Source: Tetrapisispora phaffii CBS 4417 (lineage: Eukaryota; Ascomycota; Saccharomycetes; Saccharomycetales; Saccharomycetaceae). From it: a DNA stretch of 64,000 nucleotides. Positions 41,288-51,949 of this stretch are shown here, one piece after another (the first letter of the stretch is position 1; every line of letters begins with the position of its first letter). The translations under genes and the position numbers were made by a program. The notes under the pieces were generated by a model, which did no database searches, was not told where the DNA came from, and saw only the letters and a program-made list of their open reading frames with translations. The stretch covers positions 558,001-622,000 of the forward strand of contig NC_016523.1 of assembly GCF_000236905.1 (NCBI RefSeq). The letters run 5' to 3'.

Positions 41288-43045
41288 ATGTCCTTATCAG
41301 CTGACGAATATAAGCAACAAGGTAATACTGCCTTTTCTGCTAAAGAATATGAAAAAGCCGTTGATTTATTCTCTAAGGCTATTGAGGTTTCTCCAGAACC
41401 AAACCATGTCTTATACTCTAATAGATCTGCTTGTTACACCTCGTTGAAGAAGTTTACCGATGCTTTGAATGATGCTAATGAATGTACAAAGATCAATCCA
41501 ACTTGGTCTAAAGGTTACAACAGAGTTGGTGCTGCACACTACGGTCTAGGTGATCTAGATGAAGCTGAAAAAAGTTATAAAAAAGCTTTAGAATTAGATG
41601 CTTCCAACAAAGTCGCACAGGAAGGTTTGGAACAAGTTAAAAGAACTCAAGAAGCAAGGAAAGCACAGCCAGATATGGGGTTAACCTCCATGTTTAATGA
41701 CCCAAATTTAATTGAAAAATTAAAGAGTAATCCAAAAACAGCAGAAATGATGAATGATCCTCAATTAGTCGCAAAGTTACTCTCTTATAGATCAAATTCT
41801 CAAGCATTAAGCACCGAATTATTCTCTGACCCAAGGTTAATGACTATAATGGCTACTTTATTAGGTGTTGATTTAAACATGGGTGACTTAAACGGTTCTA
41901 ACTCTATGCCACCAACTGCAGAAAAAACTCCGGAAGCTCCAGTTGCCGCCACCAAAGAAACTAAAACTGAAACGGTTCCAGAATCAAAAGAGAAAGAGCC
42001 AGTTGCTGCTAACCCAGAAAATATGGAAGTTGACGATGCTGATGTTCAAAAGAAATTAGCTGACGCTGAAAAAGATGAAGGTAACAAATTATACAAAGCT
42101 CACAAATTTGACGAAGCTATTGAACATTATGACAAAGCATGGGAATTACATAATGATATCACATATTTGAATAACAAAGCAGCTGCTCAGTACGAAAAGG
42201 GTGATTACGAGACTACAATCAAGACTTTAGAAGATGCTATTGAAAAGGGTAGAGAATTACGTGCTGACTATAAAATAATTGCTAAGGCTTTTACTCGTAT
42301 GGGTAATGCTTACGAAAAATTAAATGATTTAAAGAAAGCTGCTGAATTCTTCAATAAATCTTTGACTGAATTTAGAACACCAGCTACTTTAACTAAATTA
42401 AGATCTCTTGAAAAGAAAATTAAAGTACAAGAAGCTGAAGCATATATTAACCCAGAAAAGGCCGAAGAAGCACGTATCCAAGGTAAGGACTTCTTCAATA
42501 AAGGTCAATGGCCAGATGCAGTAAAGGCATACACAGAAATGATCGCCAGAGCTCCAGATGATGCTAGAGCCTACTCCAATAGAGCCGCCGCTTTATCAAA
42601 ATTAATGTCATTCCCTGAAGCTATTTCTGATTGTGAAAAAGCTTTGGAAAAAGATCCAAATTTTGTAAAAGCATACATAAGAAAGGCTACTGCACAAATT
42701 GCTATCAAAGAATATTCTTCTGCGTTAGAAACTTTAGACATTGCTCGTTCTAAGGATACAGAATTAAACAATGGTTCAAATATCAGAGAAATTAACCAAC
42801 TATATGCTAAGGCTACTCAACAAAGATTTGAACCTGCTTCTAGTAATGAAACACCTGAACAAACATACCAAAGAGCTATGAAGGATCCAGAAGTTGCTGC
42901 CATTATGCAAGATCCAGTAATGCAAAGTATTTTACAACAAGCTCAAACTAATCCAGCTGCTTTACAAGAACATATGAAAAACCCAGAAATCTTTAAAAAG
43001 ATTCAAACTTTGATTTCCGCTGGTATTATTCGTACTGGTCCATAG
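41288..43045 (+). CDS. STI1: Hsp90/Hsp70 organising co-chaperone Sti1
   Basis: Cytosolic adaptor (Hop homologue) that passes clients from Hsp70 to Hsp90. The protein is 585 residues (S. cerevisiae 589). Domain order: TPR1 (about 5-118), DP1 (about 130-190, with SMFNDPNLIEKLKSNPKTAEMMNDPQLV), a Pro/Glu/Thr linker (about 205-250), TPR2A (about 258-380), TPR2B (about 390-515), and DP2 (about 525-585, with MKDPEVAAIMQDPVMQSILQQA). The carboxylate-clamp helices (GNTAFSAKEYEKAVDLFSKAI; GNKLYKAHKFDEAIEHYDKA; GKDFFNKGQWPDAVKAYTEMI) are intact. It is the YOR027W equivalent and has an upstream heat-shock element. Confidence 0.98.
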   Translation: MSLSADEYKQQGNTAFSAKEYEKAVDLFSKAIEVSPEPNHVLYSNRSACYTSLKKFTDALNDANECTKINPTWSKGYNRVGAAHYGLGDLDEAEKSYKKALELDASNKVAQEGLEQVKRTQEARKAQPDMGLTSMFNDPNLIEKLKSNPKTAEMMNDPQLVAKLLSYRSNSQALSTELFSDPRLMTIMATLLGVDLNMGDLNGSNSMPPTAEKTPEAPVAATKETKTETVPESKEKEPVAANPENMEVDDADVQKKLADAEKDEGNKLYKAHKFDEAIEHYDKAWELHNDITYLNNKAAAQYEKGDYETTIKTLEDAIEKGRELRADYKIIAKAFTRMGNAYEKLNDLKKAAEFFNKSLTEFRTPATLTKLRSLEKKIKVQEAEAYINPEKAEEARIQGKDFFNKGQWPDAVKAYTEMIARAPDDARAYSNRAAALSKLMSFPEAISDCEKALEKDPNFVKAYIRKATAQIAIKEYSSALETLDIARSKDTELNNGSNIREINQLYAKATQQRFEPASSNETPEQTYQRAMKDPEVAAIMQDPVMQSILQQAQTNPAALQEHMKNPEIFKKIQTLISAGIIRTGP

Positions 43046-43294
43046 ATTAATTTATTGTTGTCAGCTCTCAAGCAAATTACATAAATATAAAAAATCACAA
43101 TAACTTTGATCTTAAACTTTACTTCGTAAAATTTTCTAAATACCTTTTGTTTAATATTAAAGCAAGACAATATTTTTTTATGTACTAAGTCTAATAAATT
43201 AATGATAATTGTATTTACGCGATGGCGACAGGTAATTCAAAAATGTAACTTAATATATAATTTATAGAAAATTAAAGTAATTCTACTCTTCATA

Positions 43295-45706
43295 CTACTC
43301 TTCATCTGGTTTCTTTTGAGCGTCACCTTCCTTATGGTTTGGCTCAACTTTCAATTCTTTATCTTTAACCGTGACATTAACAGTTTCATCGTTTAGAATT
43401 TGACCCTTCAATAAGAAAGTAGCCATTGGGTTTAAAATCTTCCTATGAATTAATCTATTTAATGGCCTTGCGCCGTATAATGGATCATAACCATAATCAG
43501 TTAACCAATTCTTTGCGGGTCCATCTAAATTCAAAGTAATCCTTTTATCTGATAATCTCTCTTGTATCTCTTTTAATCTAATGTCAACAATTGATCTCAA
43601 TACTTTTTTGGACAGTCTGTTAAACACTAATATGTCATCAATACGGTTAATGAACTCAGGCGGGTATTGCTTTTTCATTCTATCGATCACTAGATTCTTT
43701 GTTTTCTCTCCAACTATACCATCTTCTGTTGCTGTAGTGTCTGTCAATAGTATATCCTGACCTATATTGGAGGTCATAACGATAATAGTATTACGGAAAT
43801 CCACGTGGTGACCCAATGAATCTGATAATTTACCTTCATCTAAAACTTGTAGCAAAATTTTGCAAACATCAGGATGGGCTTTTTCAAATTCATCAAATAG
43901 AATCACTGAGTAAGGTTTACGCCTTACAGCTTCTGTGAGCTGTCCACCAGATTCACTCATCACATAACCAGGTGGAGCACCAATTAATTTTGAAACACTA
44001 TGTTTTTCTTGGTATTCTGACATATCAAATCTTACAATATTCGTTTCGTCATCAAATAAAAATTCAGCTAAAGCTTTCGTTAACTCTGTTTTACCTGTCC
44101 CGGTTGGACCTAAAAACATGAAACTTGCAATAGGCCTTTTATCACTTGTTAAACCAGCTCTTTGTAATCTAACTGCATCGGATATAACATCAATGGCTTC
44201 ATCCTGTCCAACTACTCTTTCTTTCAAAGTTTGCTCCATAAATAGTAAACGGTCTTTATCTCCCTTCATTAGTGTATCAGGTGGAATACCTGTCATTTTT
44301 GCAACAACTTTTGAGATATCTTGAGATGTGACGGCATCATGTAAAAGTACTATAGAGCTTGGATCGTCACTATTTTCTTCAACCTTCTTCTGGGAAGATA
44401 ATTTTACTCTTTTCTCAAGTTCCGGAATCTTTGAATATCTAAGTTCAGAAGCTTTTGTGTAATCACCTTCTCTTTGGGATATTTCTAATTCTATCCTGGC
44501 TTGTTCAAGATCAACCTTAGCATTCTTTATTTTATCTATTTCTTCTCTCTCAGCTTCCCATATTTCGGTTAACCTCTTTAATTCACTATTCTTTAAATTC
44601 AGATCATTTTCAATTGTTTCTCTTCTTTCCACGGAAACTGGATCTGTCTCCTTCTTGAGCGACTCTAATTCAATTTGCATAGTCATGATATTACGATCAA
44701 GTTTCTGAATTTCATCTGGCTTAGATTCGTGTTGTAATCTCAAAGCAGCACACGACTCATCAATCAAATCTATTGCTTTATCTGGTAAAAATCTATCTGT
44801 AATATAACGATTAGATAGAACAGCAGCAGAGACTAGAGCAGTGTCGGTAATCCTCACACCATGGTGGACTTCATATCTTTCTTTCAAACCTCTTAATATC
44901 GATATTGTATCTGCCACAGTCGGCTCTGTTAATAAAATTGGCTGGAAACGTCTAGTTAAAGCTGGATCCTTCTCAATAATTTTAAATTCATCCAATGTTG
45001 TTGCAGATATGCATCTAAGACCTTTAGCTAATTTTGGTTTTAAGATATTTGAAGCATCCATACTCCCGTCAGTTTTACCCAAACCTAAAAGCATATGTAC
45101 TTCGTCAATAAACATTATTATTTCTCCATTAGAGTCGTCGATCTCTTTTAATACATTTTTCAACCTTTCTTCAAATTCCCCTCTGTATTTTGCTCCTGCA
45201 ATTAGCGAACCCAAATCCAAAGCTATTAGCTGTTTATTCTTCAACGAATCTGGAACTTCACCGGCTACAATTCTCTGTGCCAAACCATCAATCAACGAAG
45301 TCTTACCAACACCCGCTTTACCAATTAAAACGGGGTTATTTTTTGTTCTTCTGGATAATATTTGAATAGCCCTTGAGATTTCCTCATCTCTTCCAATAAC
45401 AGGATCTAGTTTACCTTCTGCAGCAAGTTTTGTTAAATTTGTGCCAAACTTCTCTAAGGCAGGTACATCTTTTTCTTGTTGATTTGGATTCATTCTCATT
45501 TGTACGTAATACCTTTTACCATAGAAAGGATTCGATGTGATAATGGAACCAGACTCATTATACCTCCCCGTGAATCTGCTCCCAGGCAGTAACCTTTCAG
45601 TAGGAACTGTTCCTACCACAGGCACAACCGATGCCTTCGAGCTAAGTAATAACTTCTTATATGATGCACTTTTTAAGTTCGATTTACTGAATTGTCTTAA
45701 CATCAT
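43295..45706 (-). CDS. HSP78: Mitochondrial disaggregase Hsp78
   Basis: ClpB-type AAA+ chaperone of the mitochondrial matrix that resolubilises aggregates with Ssc1. The protein is 803 residues (S. cerevisiae 811). The N-terminal region is basic and lacks the Clp N-domain, as in Hsp78. The conserved body starts at [11 protein letters not shown] (about 67). AAA1 carries Walker A GKAGVGKT near 134 and Walker B IMFIDEVH near 197. The coiled-coil M domain spans about 345-455. AAA2 carries GPTGTGKT near 535 and Walker [15 protein letters not shown] near 605. Two adjacent ATGs (45706, 45703) are possible starts. It is the YDR258C equivalent, with a heat-shock element upstream. Confidence 0.98.
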   Translation of the reverse strand: MMLRQFSKSNLKSASYKKLLLSSKASVVPVVGTVPTERLLPGSRFTGRYNESGSIITSNPFYGKRYYVQMRMNPNQQEKDVPALEKFGTNLTKLAAEGKLDPVIGRDEEISRAIQILSRRTKNNPVLIGKAGVGKTSLIDGLAQRIVAGEVPDSLKNKQLIALDLGSLIAGAKYRGEFEERLKNVLKEIDDSNGEIIMFIDEVHMLLGLGKTDGSMDASNILKPKLAKGLRCISATTLDEFKIIEKDPALTRRFQPILLTEPTVADTISILRGLKERYEVHHGVRITDTALVSAAVLSNRYITDRFLPDKAIDLIDESCAALRLQHESKPDEIQKLDRNIMTMQIELESLKKETDPVSVERRETIENDLNLKNSELKRLTEIWEAEREEIDKIKNAKVDLEQARIELEISQREGDYTKASELRYSKIPELEKRVKLSSQKKVEENSDDPSSIVLLHDAVTSQDISKVVAKMTGIPPDTLMKGDKDRLLFMEQTLKERVVGQDEAIDVISDAVRLQRAGLTSDKRPIASFMFLGPTGTGKTELTKALAEFLFDDETNIVRFDMSEYQEKHSVSKLIGAPPGYVMSESGGQLTEAVRRKPYSVILFDEFEKAHPDVCKILLQVLDEGKLSDSLGHHVDFRNTIIVMTSNIGQDILLTDTTATEDGIVGEKTKNLVIDRMKKQYPPEFINRIDDILVFNRLSKKVLRSIVDIRLKEIQERLSDKRITLNLDGPAKNWLTDYGYDPLYGARPLNRLIHRKILNPMATFLLKGQILNDETVNVTVKDKELKVEPNHKEGDAQKKPDEE

Positions 45707-46114
45707 GCGTATTTATGTGTTACTATTGTTATTTTAGTTAACGTAACAGACAAACCAAACAAAAACAATACACAATACAAGTCTACTCTTCATAAAGTTT
45801 TACAATTCTTTCCAAATTTTGAATATCACACATGCAATTATATCACCACAATATATACGAACGTTAATAACCTGGGGAAAAAGGCAAATAATCATAAAAT
45901 GAAAAGTTGCAGCAGCGTTTTTTATTTCGATATTTATGAATCACGTAGTACATAGTTATCTCTACTTACGTGTATTTGAAAATAGAATATTTCTTGAGAA
46001 ACCTATATGTCTGTAAATTGATATACGTCCTTAACAATATCGGCAGTTTCCACAGGGTCCTCTTCGTAAAAAAAAACGAATGCTCACAAGACGACCGCAG
46101 AAATCTCCACAATT

Positions 46115-46132
46115 TTCTCGAAATTTCTCGAA
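46115..46132. promoter_or_regulatory. Four-unit heat-shock element of HSP78
   Basis: TTCTCGAAATTTCTCGAA is a perfect four-unit array, TTC-nn-GAA-nn-TTC-nn-GAA. It lies about 410 bp upstream of the HSP78 ATG. Hsf1 control of HSP78 is known in S. cerevisiae, and the next gene on that side ends rather than starts here, so HSP78 is the natural target. Confidence 0.85.
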
Positions 46133-46238
46133 GACTCATCTTAATTTTTAATGAAAATTGTAAAAAGTTTCGAAACTTGAAATTTTGCATTTCGAATTTC
46201 GAATGAAAAAAACAGCACTATTACCATTTAAAGGAATA

Positions 46239-46268
46239 TTTCCTTTCGGGAATTCTTCCGAAAGGAAA
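46239..46268. repeat. 11-bp inverted repeat between HSP78 and the bZIP gene
   Basis: TTTCCTTTCGG (46239-46249), eight bases, then its exact reverse complement CCGAAAGGAAA (46258-46268). It is about 250 bp beyond the stop codon of the bZIP gene and about 530 bp upstream of HSP78. Confidence 0.85.
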
Positions 46269-46521
46269 CTGTAAGCGAAGACTCGGATTTTGCCAAAGTG
46301 ACAGTAAATAATTTTTTTAAAGAGACGAAGAATATGAAATACATGTTGCTGTTTTTTTCCACTTCAAAGATATATATATTTTATAAATGTCATAACAGAT
46401 CCATATTTCTGGAATAGATATGTCTATCAACTTAATAATGAAAATGTAGAATAAGAATAATAGAATAAAATAGAAAATGAGTCTGAATATATCTGTTGAA
46501 AGAAATTGCATTGATAAGCTG

Positions 46522-47304
46522 CTATTTTAATGATCTGATCAGTGAGGTCAATTCCTTAATTTGAATTTTCAAATTATTATTTTCTATTACAAGATTATCA
46601 TATTTACTGGCTTTGCTCTCCAGCTCTTGAATATACTTTTTCTTCCTTTGTCTGAATGCCTTTTGTGCATTTCGATTTTGAATAGCCCTTTTGACACTTT
46701 TATTTTGTAAACTATAGCTAGTTAATTGTGTCGGTATATGAGTCGATGAAGTACCTCTATAGTAGTTTGATAATACCATCGTATTACTTGAATCTGTTGA
46801 AGCAGTTATAGTAGGTAATCCAAGTTTAATTGTAGTAGCGTTACAATCTTGGTATCCAGTATTTGTATATGTAGGCTGTCCATTTTGTACATTATTATAT
46901 GTATATTCAAATGTATTATGATTCGTTAAATGTTTTGGAAACTGAGAAAGTCTAACTGCTGGTGTATTTAGACCGCAAATTTCATTTGTATTGCGACTAT
47001 TAGTAGTTTTCTGTTCAATATTGACAGAAGCAGTCTCGATACTTGTCCTGATGTCATTGGAATTGATGTTACCATTTCTAGCACCATCAATACTGCCACC
47101 TGAAGGTGAATTATAAACTGCGTTGACGATAGAGGGAGGCATATCCATATTGGTTTCAGTAGCCGCCGGCTTATATGTTATTGACGTGTTGTTCCCATTT
47201 CTATAATTGTTCTGCATATAATGAGCTTTAGTCATGTCACTACCCCCAAATTGTTCATTTTGAACGAAATGTTGTTGTGGCAAATGCATATAGCTGTAGT
47301 TCAT
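46522..47304 (-). CDS. YAP6: bZIP transcription factor of the Yap6/Cin5 type
   Basis: Yap-family basic leucine-zipper factor, presumably nuclear; Yap6 and Cin5 act in salt and drug stress. The protein is 260 residues, shorter than Cin5 (295) and Yap6 (383). The bZIP domain is at the C-terminus (about 203-260): the basic region KRAIQNRNAQKAFRQRKKKYIQEL carries the Yap-specific glutamine and phenylalanine, followed by a short zipper (LESKASKYDNLVIENNNLKIQIKELTSLIRSLK). The rest is Asn/Thr/Ser-rich. By order (after HSP78) it is the YDR259C equivalent, but YOR028C (CIN5) is the duplicate partner, so either name could apply. Confidence 0.82.
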   Translation of the reverse strand: MNYSYMHLPQQHFVQNEQFGGSDMTKAHYMQNNYRNGNNTSITYKPAATETNMDMPPSIVNAVYNSPSGGSIDGARNGNINSNDIRTSIETASVNIEQKTTNSRNTNEICGLNTPAVRLSQFPKHLTNHNTFEYTYNNVQNGQPTYTNTGYQDCNATTIKLGLPTITASTDSSNTMVLSNYYRGTSSTHIPTQLTSYSLQNKSVKRAIQNRNAQKAFRQRKKKYIQELESKASKYDNLVIENNNLKIQIKELTSLIRSLK

Positions 47305-49378
47305 TTTTTATATTTTAATTGTTATTTCAACTAACGATCCTGTTGCTGTATTGTTTAATGCTTATATATCAGTAGTTTTCTAGTAACCATTATATATATT
47401 TAATATTTATATTTTTATGAAATAATAGTTACTGAAAAAGCCAATGTTTATCCAATGCCTTTTAAATTTAAAATAATTAAACTAAAAAGGGATAAAAAAG
47501 AATAAATTTAAATTGGACTGTAATTGATATTTATATATGACTTTTTTTCTTTCGATATTATATAATTAACCAAGTATTGAAGTGATATATTACAATATAA
47601 AGAAATCGGAAGTATACTTGCGTTCCAATGCCTAAATTTTATTTTATATCGAGATATTAGGCTAGTATACGTCCACTTTCACATATGATTTCCTCGTTCG
47701 TCGTTTCTATTCCTTTTCTGCTATCAAATACCAAAACAACTTGCATCAAACTTACCATTTGCTTTTGAAATGTCGTAATATACCTAAGCTAAATAATACA
47801 TAACCATTTAGTTATACATGAACACACACATTCAGATGAAGAAATAAAAAAGAAATTCTATCTTGACTCTATAGCACTCAGCGAAAAAGTGTTATAAATA
47901 CCAAATGTATCTATAGCATATATGTTCTATTTACTTTTGATACTTACAAAAATCCCGTAATTAAAAAATTAATAAGGCAATATCAGTTGTAATTCTGCGT
48001 CGAACCCAAAGAAGGATTCAATTGAATAGTTAATCTTGGTACTATTGGATCATGTATGTTGATATTACGAAAAATCACTCGAAGAGAAATTCAATGAAGT
48101 TTTTATTACCTTTTAATTGAATATAAAACAATGCTAATATGGGCAGACGCATGTCCATAATTGTTAAAAACTCGGATGCAGATAATTTTAGCTGGCGTCG
48201 TGCTAACAGAAAAAGAAACGAAAGGATGAGCAAGTATAAAACAAAACCAGACGATTGGTTTTATGAACATTTCGCTAACAGTTTTAAATGATAATTGCCA
48301 TATTAACATAATGTGTGTCGATTCCTCTACACCTGATGTTATATAATGATGGCATCTTTTATATAATATTTAACCTATGGAGTTAACATCGTTTTCGTAG
48401 AACATTTTTTTTGCTGGAGAGTAATGCAAGACATTATTAGGAATGATAAATAATTCTTTGGCATTTCAATTAACATGTAATATAATCAAGATTACTAAAA
48501 CTGTGTTCGGATGTCTTGATGTAAAATGTCCGCCGGAGAAGTTTTCCCATTTATAATATATACTCTTTAAGGAAGGTACAATACTATTTATGTACCCTCA
48601 GCTTCATCGTTTGGATGACAACCGAAGCTCCTCCGACTAAAAAGTAATCTTGATTATACATACAGCCGCAGATGAGTATATGAGATTTATACTTTTATAG
48701 AATTGTTTATTTAGAAAGCAGGTTCGGAACAGTTTTATTGCGAATTAATTGGTATCCTACCTTTTATTAATGCGACTTTATACAGCTTAAGTCAATGACG
48801 GTAACTATATCCGATGAGAAAGTAAGAATAATTGTTTAGTGATCATATTATGAGACCATTTTTCTTCGAAAAAAAACAACATCTACGAAATAGCTGTTAA
48901 TACGTACTGTACGTAACGTATGCATATATTGTTCATTGGTATGCACATGTGTACTATTTCATGGAAAGTCAATGCATTTTTTGTTTCGAACATATTGACT
49001 TCTTTAATACTTTACCGTCTTAATCCATGCATACCGGATTAAATCAGTATATGAACTAATCATTCGTGGAGTGATTATTTTCTAATAGATAATAATAATA
49101 TATAATAATAATGTTCAAATATCTTCCAGAACAAGCAAAATTATGTGGATGATTTTAAAATAAGTATATATATCCATATATAAATGTGTGTTCATTAAAT
49201 ACCGTACCATGAACCTTACAAGACTCTGTATTATAACATTTTTATTTAGTTCTGTTATCATTCACCCATGATTATACAAGACTGTACATTCACTCAATTA
49301 CTTGCTTCAATATCATATATATATAGTGCTAGTACCAACTCTCCCTTTGCTTGTATTAATTTACGCGCTATTTATGAT

Positions 49379-49413
<35 letters not shown>

Positions 49414-49802
49414 ATTGTTTTCTTTTAATTCTATATAGTAAAATAAATGTATACAAGATATGTATTTACATTTAATGAATCTCAGTTTGAAATAAAAACA
49501 GAAAGTTCATTATAATGTTTAGATAACAATGCAAGTGATAAGTTATGATCTTCCTTTATGTTGTGTGTTTTTTATCCTAAAATATTAATCTAATATGTTT
49601 CCTTGTATTCTATATTAATATTTCAATAAAATTCAATTCAATTGAAATTACTTCACTTATATAATAAATTACTTGCGAAAACTTCTTTGTCTTAATTTAT
49701 AAAACAAGTACGAGAACGACCCTTTACACCTAATACTATCTTTATTTGTTATTTCAATTTCTATCCTTTGAAGTTGGTAGATGTTCTCAAGACTAAACAA
49801 AA
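47305..49802. other. 2.5-kb divergent intergenic region (bZIP gene and EXG2)
   Basis: The second widest gap. It has one chance-like 67-codon frame (48106-48309, minus strand), a perfect 15-bp palindrome TACGTAC-T-GTACGTA at 48901-48915, and a CGTTTT hexamer array at 49381-49410. No tRNA or snoRNA was found. SWM1, which lies between YAP6 and EXG2 in S. cerevisiae, is not visible. The gap is consistent with a long regulatory region and gene loss. Confidence 0.5.
49381..49410 (+). repeat. Tandem hexamer (CGTTTT)5
   Basis: Five perfect copies of CGTTTT followed by a degenerate sixth (CGTATT). It lies about 390 bp upstream of the EXG2 ATG. Confidence 0.95.
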
Positions 49803-51539
49803 ATGTTTAGCTTTCTATCGCATATTTTATTTACGCTTTATTGTTTAAGTTTCATAAGCGTGTCTGAAGCTTCAAATGATGGATTGGATTTAATCCAATT
49901 GAAAGTTATAAATGATAAATTGAATCTCTTGAAGAAAAAGAGTTCTAATTCTACCACTTCCAATATTAAAGTTGGTGAAATTAGAGGTATTTCTTTGGGA
50001 GGTTGGTTAGTTACGGAACCATACATAACACCTTCACTTTACCACAATGCAACCGAAATTTATACTTCAAGTAATTCATCATATTCGAATTTAACTGACC
50101 CAATTATCGATGAGCATACATTTTGTGAAAAATTAGGTTACGAAACTGCGGGGAAATTGCTGCAAGCTCATTATGAATCTTTTATAACAGAAGATGATTT
50201 CAGACAAATCAGCGAAGATGGATTCAATTTAGTGCGAATTCCAATTGGATATTGGGCATGGAAACAAAACAATGAAACAAATGAATATATCGATGGCGTG
50301 TATTTTGAAGATCCTTATTTTAGTAACGGTATACAATTACAATATTTATCCAAAGCAATTGGATGGGCTTCGAAATATAACTTATCAATTTGGGTAGACT
50401 TACATGGGGCACCAGGATCTCAAAATGGTTTTGATAATTCAGGAAAAAGGGATTTATATGGTACTCCAGGTTGGTTATCAGTAGATAATTCTACTGAATT
50501 GACACTAGCAATTTGGAACGATATTTTTGAAACTTATGTCATCAATGAAGATCAAGATACTACGCCAATTATTGGAATCGAAATTATGAATGAACCATTA
50601 AGCTCAAAAGTTTCAATATACGATATCACGAAAGCGTATTATGAAGGGTTTGGCAACTTTGAACGTTTGAAAGAATCAAATTCTAATACTACATACAATA
50701 CTACCTTTGTAATCCATGATGCTTTTGAAGGAATTGGTCACTGGAATTTAGAATTCAACCCACAATATCAAAATGTTTCTAGTCAATACGTTAATATTAG
50801 TGATTTATCATTCAAATCCCAGGATATTTTGGTCGATCATCACCATTATGAAGTATTTAGTGACTATCAATTAGCTAATTCACAATTTAGGCGTATTTAT
50901 GATATTATTGAATATGGTGAATCTATTTTTGATGAACTAGCATATCATCCTGCCCTTGTCGGTGAATGGTCTGGAGCAATCACAGATTGTGCAACATGGT
51001 TAAATGGCGTAGGTATTGGGGCAAGATATGATGGTAGCTATTATGACACTACTAATTTTACCACTGATTCTGATATTACTGGCCAATGTACTTCTCAATT
51101 GAGTTTTGAACAATGGAGTGAAGAATACAAAATCAATGTAAGACAATTTATAGAAGCACAATTAGCCACCTATACTTCACAGACTACAGGTTGGATTTTC
51201 TGGAATTGGAAAACTGAAGATGCCATTGAATGGGATTATTTGAAATTAAAAGAAGCTGGTTTATTTCCTGTTCCGCTTGATAATTACACATATTTTAATA
51301 ACGATGGTAGTATTAAGAATTCAGTTTCCAGATCTTTATCGGTTTCAGCATATCCTAAAATGTCTTCTACAACCACCAAAACAACAAAAACAACCTCATC
51401 AACAAAATTAAAAAGTCTTGCCACCTCTTTGACTAAGTCAACGATGTATGTCACTAAATTAACTACAACAGCGGTTAGCAGTTCGACATCAGTTTTAGCA
51501 ATTATGACAATTATTGCAATTTCCCTAATTTGGTTGTAA
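49803..51539 (+). CDS. EXG2: GPI-anchored exo-1,3-beta-glucanase Exg2
   Basis: Glycoside hydrolase family 5 enzyme of the cell surface acting on beta-1,3-glucan. The protein is 578 residues (S. cerevisiae 562). The first about 23 residues are a signal peptide (FSFLSHILFTLYCLSFISVSEAS). The GH5 core starts near IRGISLGGWLVTEPYITPSLY (about 60). The acid/base is E264 in IEIMNEPL and the nucleophile E388 in LVGEWSGA. HGAPGSQNGFDNSG and GWIFWNWKTE are further family motifs. Many N-glycosylation sites occur. A Ser/Thr/Lys-rich stalk (about 515-555) and a C-terminal hydrophobic tail (VLAIMTIIAISLIWL) indicate a GPI signal. It is on the opposite strand to HSP78, unlike S. cerevisiae, suggesting a small inversion. 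Confidence 0.95.
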   Translation: MFSFLSHILFTLYCLSFISVSEASNDGLDLIQLKVINDKLNLLKKKSSNSTTSNIKVGEIRGISLGGWLVTEPYITPSLYHNATEIYTSSNSSYSNLTDPIIDEHTFCEKLGYETAGKLLQAHYESFITEDDFRQISEDGFNLVRIPIGYWAWKQNNETNEYIDGVYFEDPYFSNGIQLQYLSKAIGWASKYNLSIWVDLHGAPGSQNGFDNSGKRDLYGTPGWLSVDNSTELTLAIWNDIFETYVINEDQDTTPIIGIEIMNEPLSSKVSIYDITKAYYEGFGNFERLKESNSNTTYNTTFVIHDAFEGIGHWNLEFNPQYQNVSSQYVNISDLSFKSQDILVDHHHYEVFSDYQLANSQFRRIYDIIEYGESIFDELAYHPALVGEWSGAITDCATWLNGVGIGARYDGSYYDTTNFTTDSDITGQCTSQLSFEQWSEEYKINVRQFIEAQLATYTSQTTGWIFWNWKTEDAIEWDYLKLKEAGLFPVPLDNYTYFNNDGSIKNSVSRSLSVSAYPKMSSTTTKTTKTTSSTKLKSLATSLTKSTMYVTKLTTTAVSSSTSVLAIMTIIAISLIWL

Positions 51540-51949
51540 ACGAGTTAAATCAGATGATTTTATACTTCTTATAGATACATAAAAAACCAAACAAATATCA
51601 ATTTATATCTCATAAATAATAATGTTGCTTCTACTTATCATGTTGAATTTTGACATTGATTTTTTGACACAGAATAACTGAAATTAGCATAACGCTTTCC
51701 ATCGTAGCAGTATCAAATTTGATTCAAAATCCGTTTAATCTCACCCCCTTCATTAAAAAACAATTGCTTCTTAGATATTGAAACTAAGATTTTTAATGCC
51801 TACTTTTAGTGAACTTAATAAGAGATGTCAAACTTTCTAAACACAATAGTATCGTACAGTTTGAATTACTTGTATGGTTTATAAAGTCAACTTACTGAAT
51901 ACCCTTGAATAAATTGGACTATAAGCGAAATCGATATAATACATGAAAG
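51540..51949. other. EXG2-GLO2 spacer
   Basis: A 410-bp AT-rich spacer between tandem genes. No distinctive site was seen. Confidence 0.5.

Larger units (their letters stand above)
45707..46521. other. HSP78 promoter and bZIP gene 3' region
   Basis: An 815-bp spacer between two leftward genes. It carries a four-unit heat-shock element (46115-46132), scattered TTCGAA motifs (about 46,168-46,203), and an 11-bp inverted repeat (46239-46268). Two opposed small frames of 74-78 codons overlap the promoter and look fortuitous. Confidence 0.6.

Noticed and set aside
46239..46275. Centromere CDEIII-like TTCCGAAAGGAAA
   Set aside because: Only the right half fits CDEIII. The left half does not match, there is no long pure-AT CDEII next to it and no CDEI at a suitable distance.
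47985..48060. tRNA B-box-like GGGTTCGACG on the minus strand
   Set aside because: The flanks do not pair as a T arm and no acceptor or anticodon stem can be drawn.
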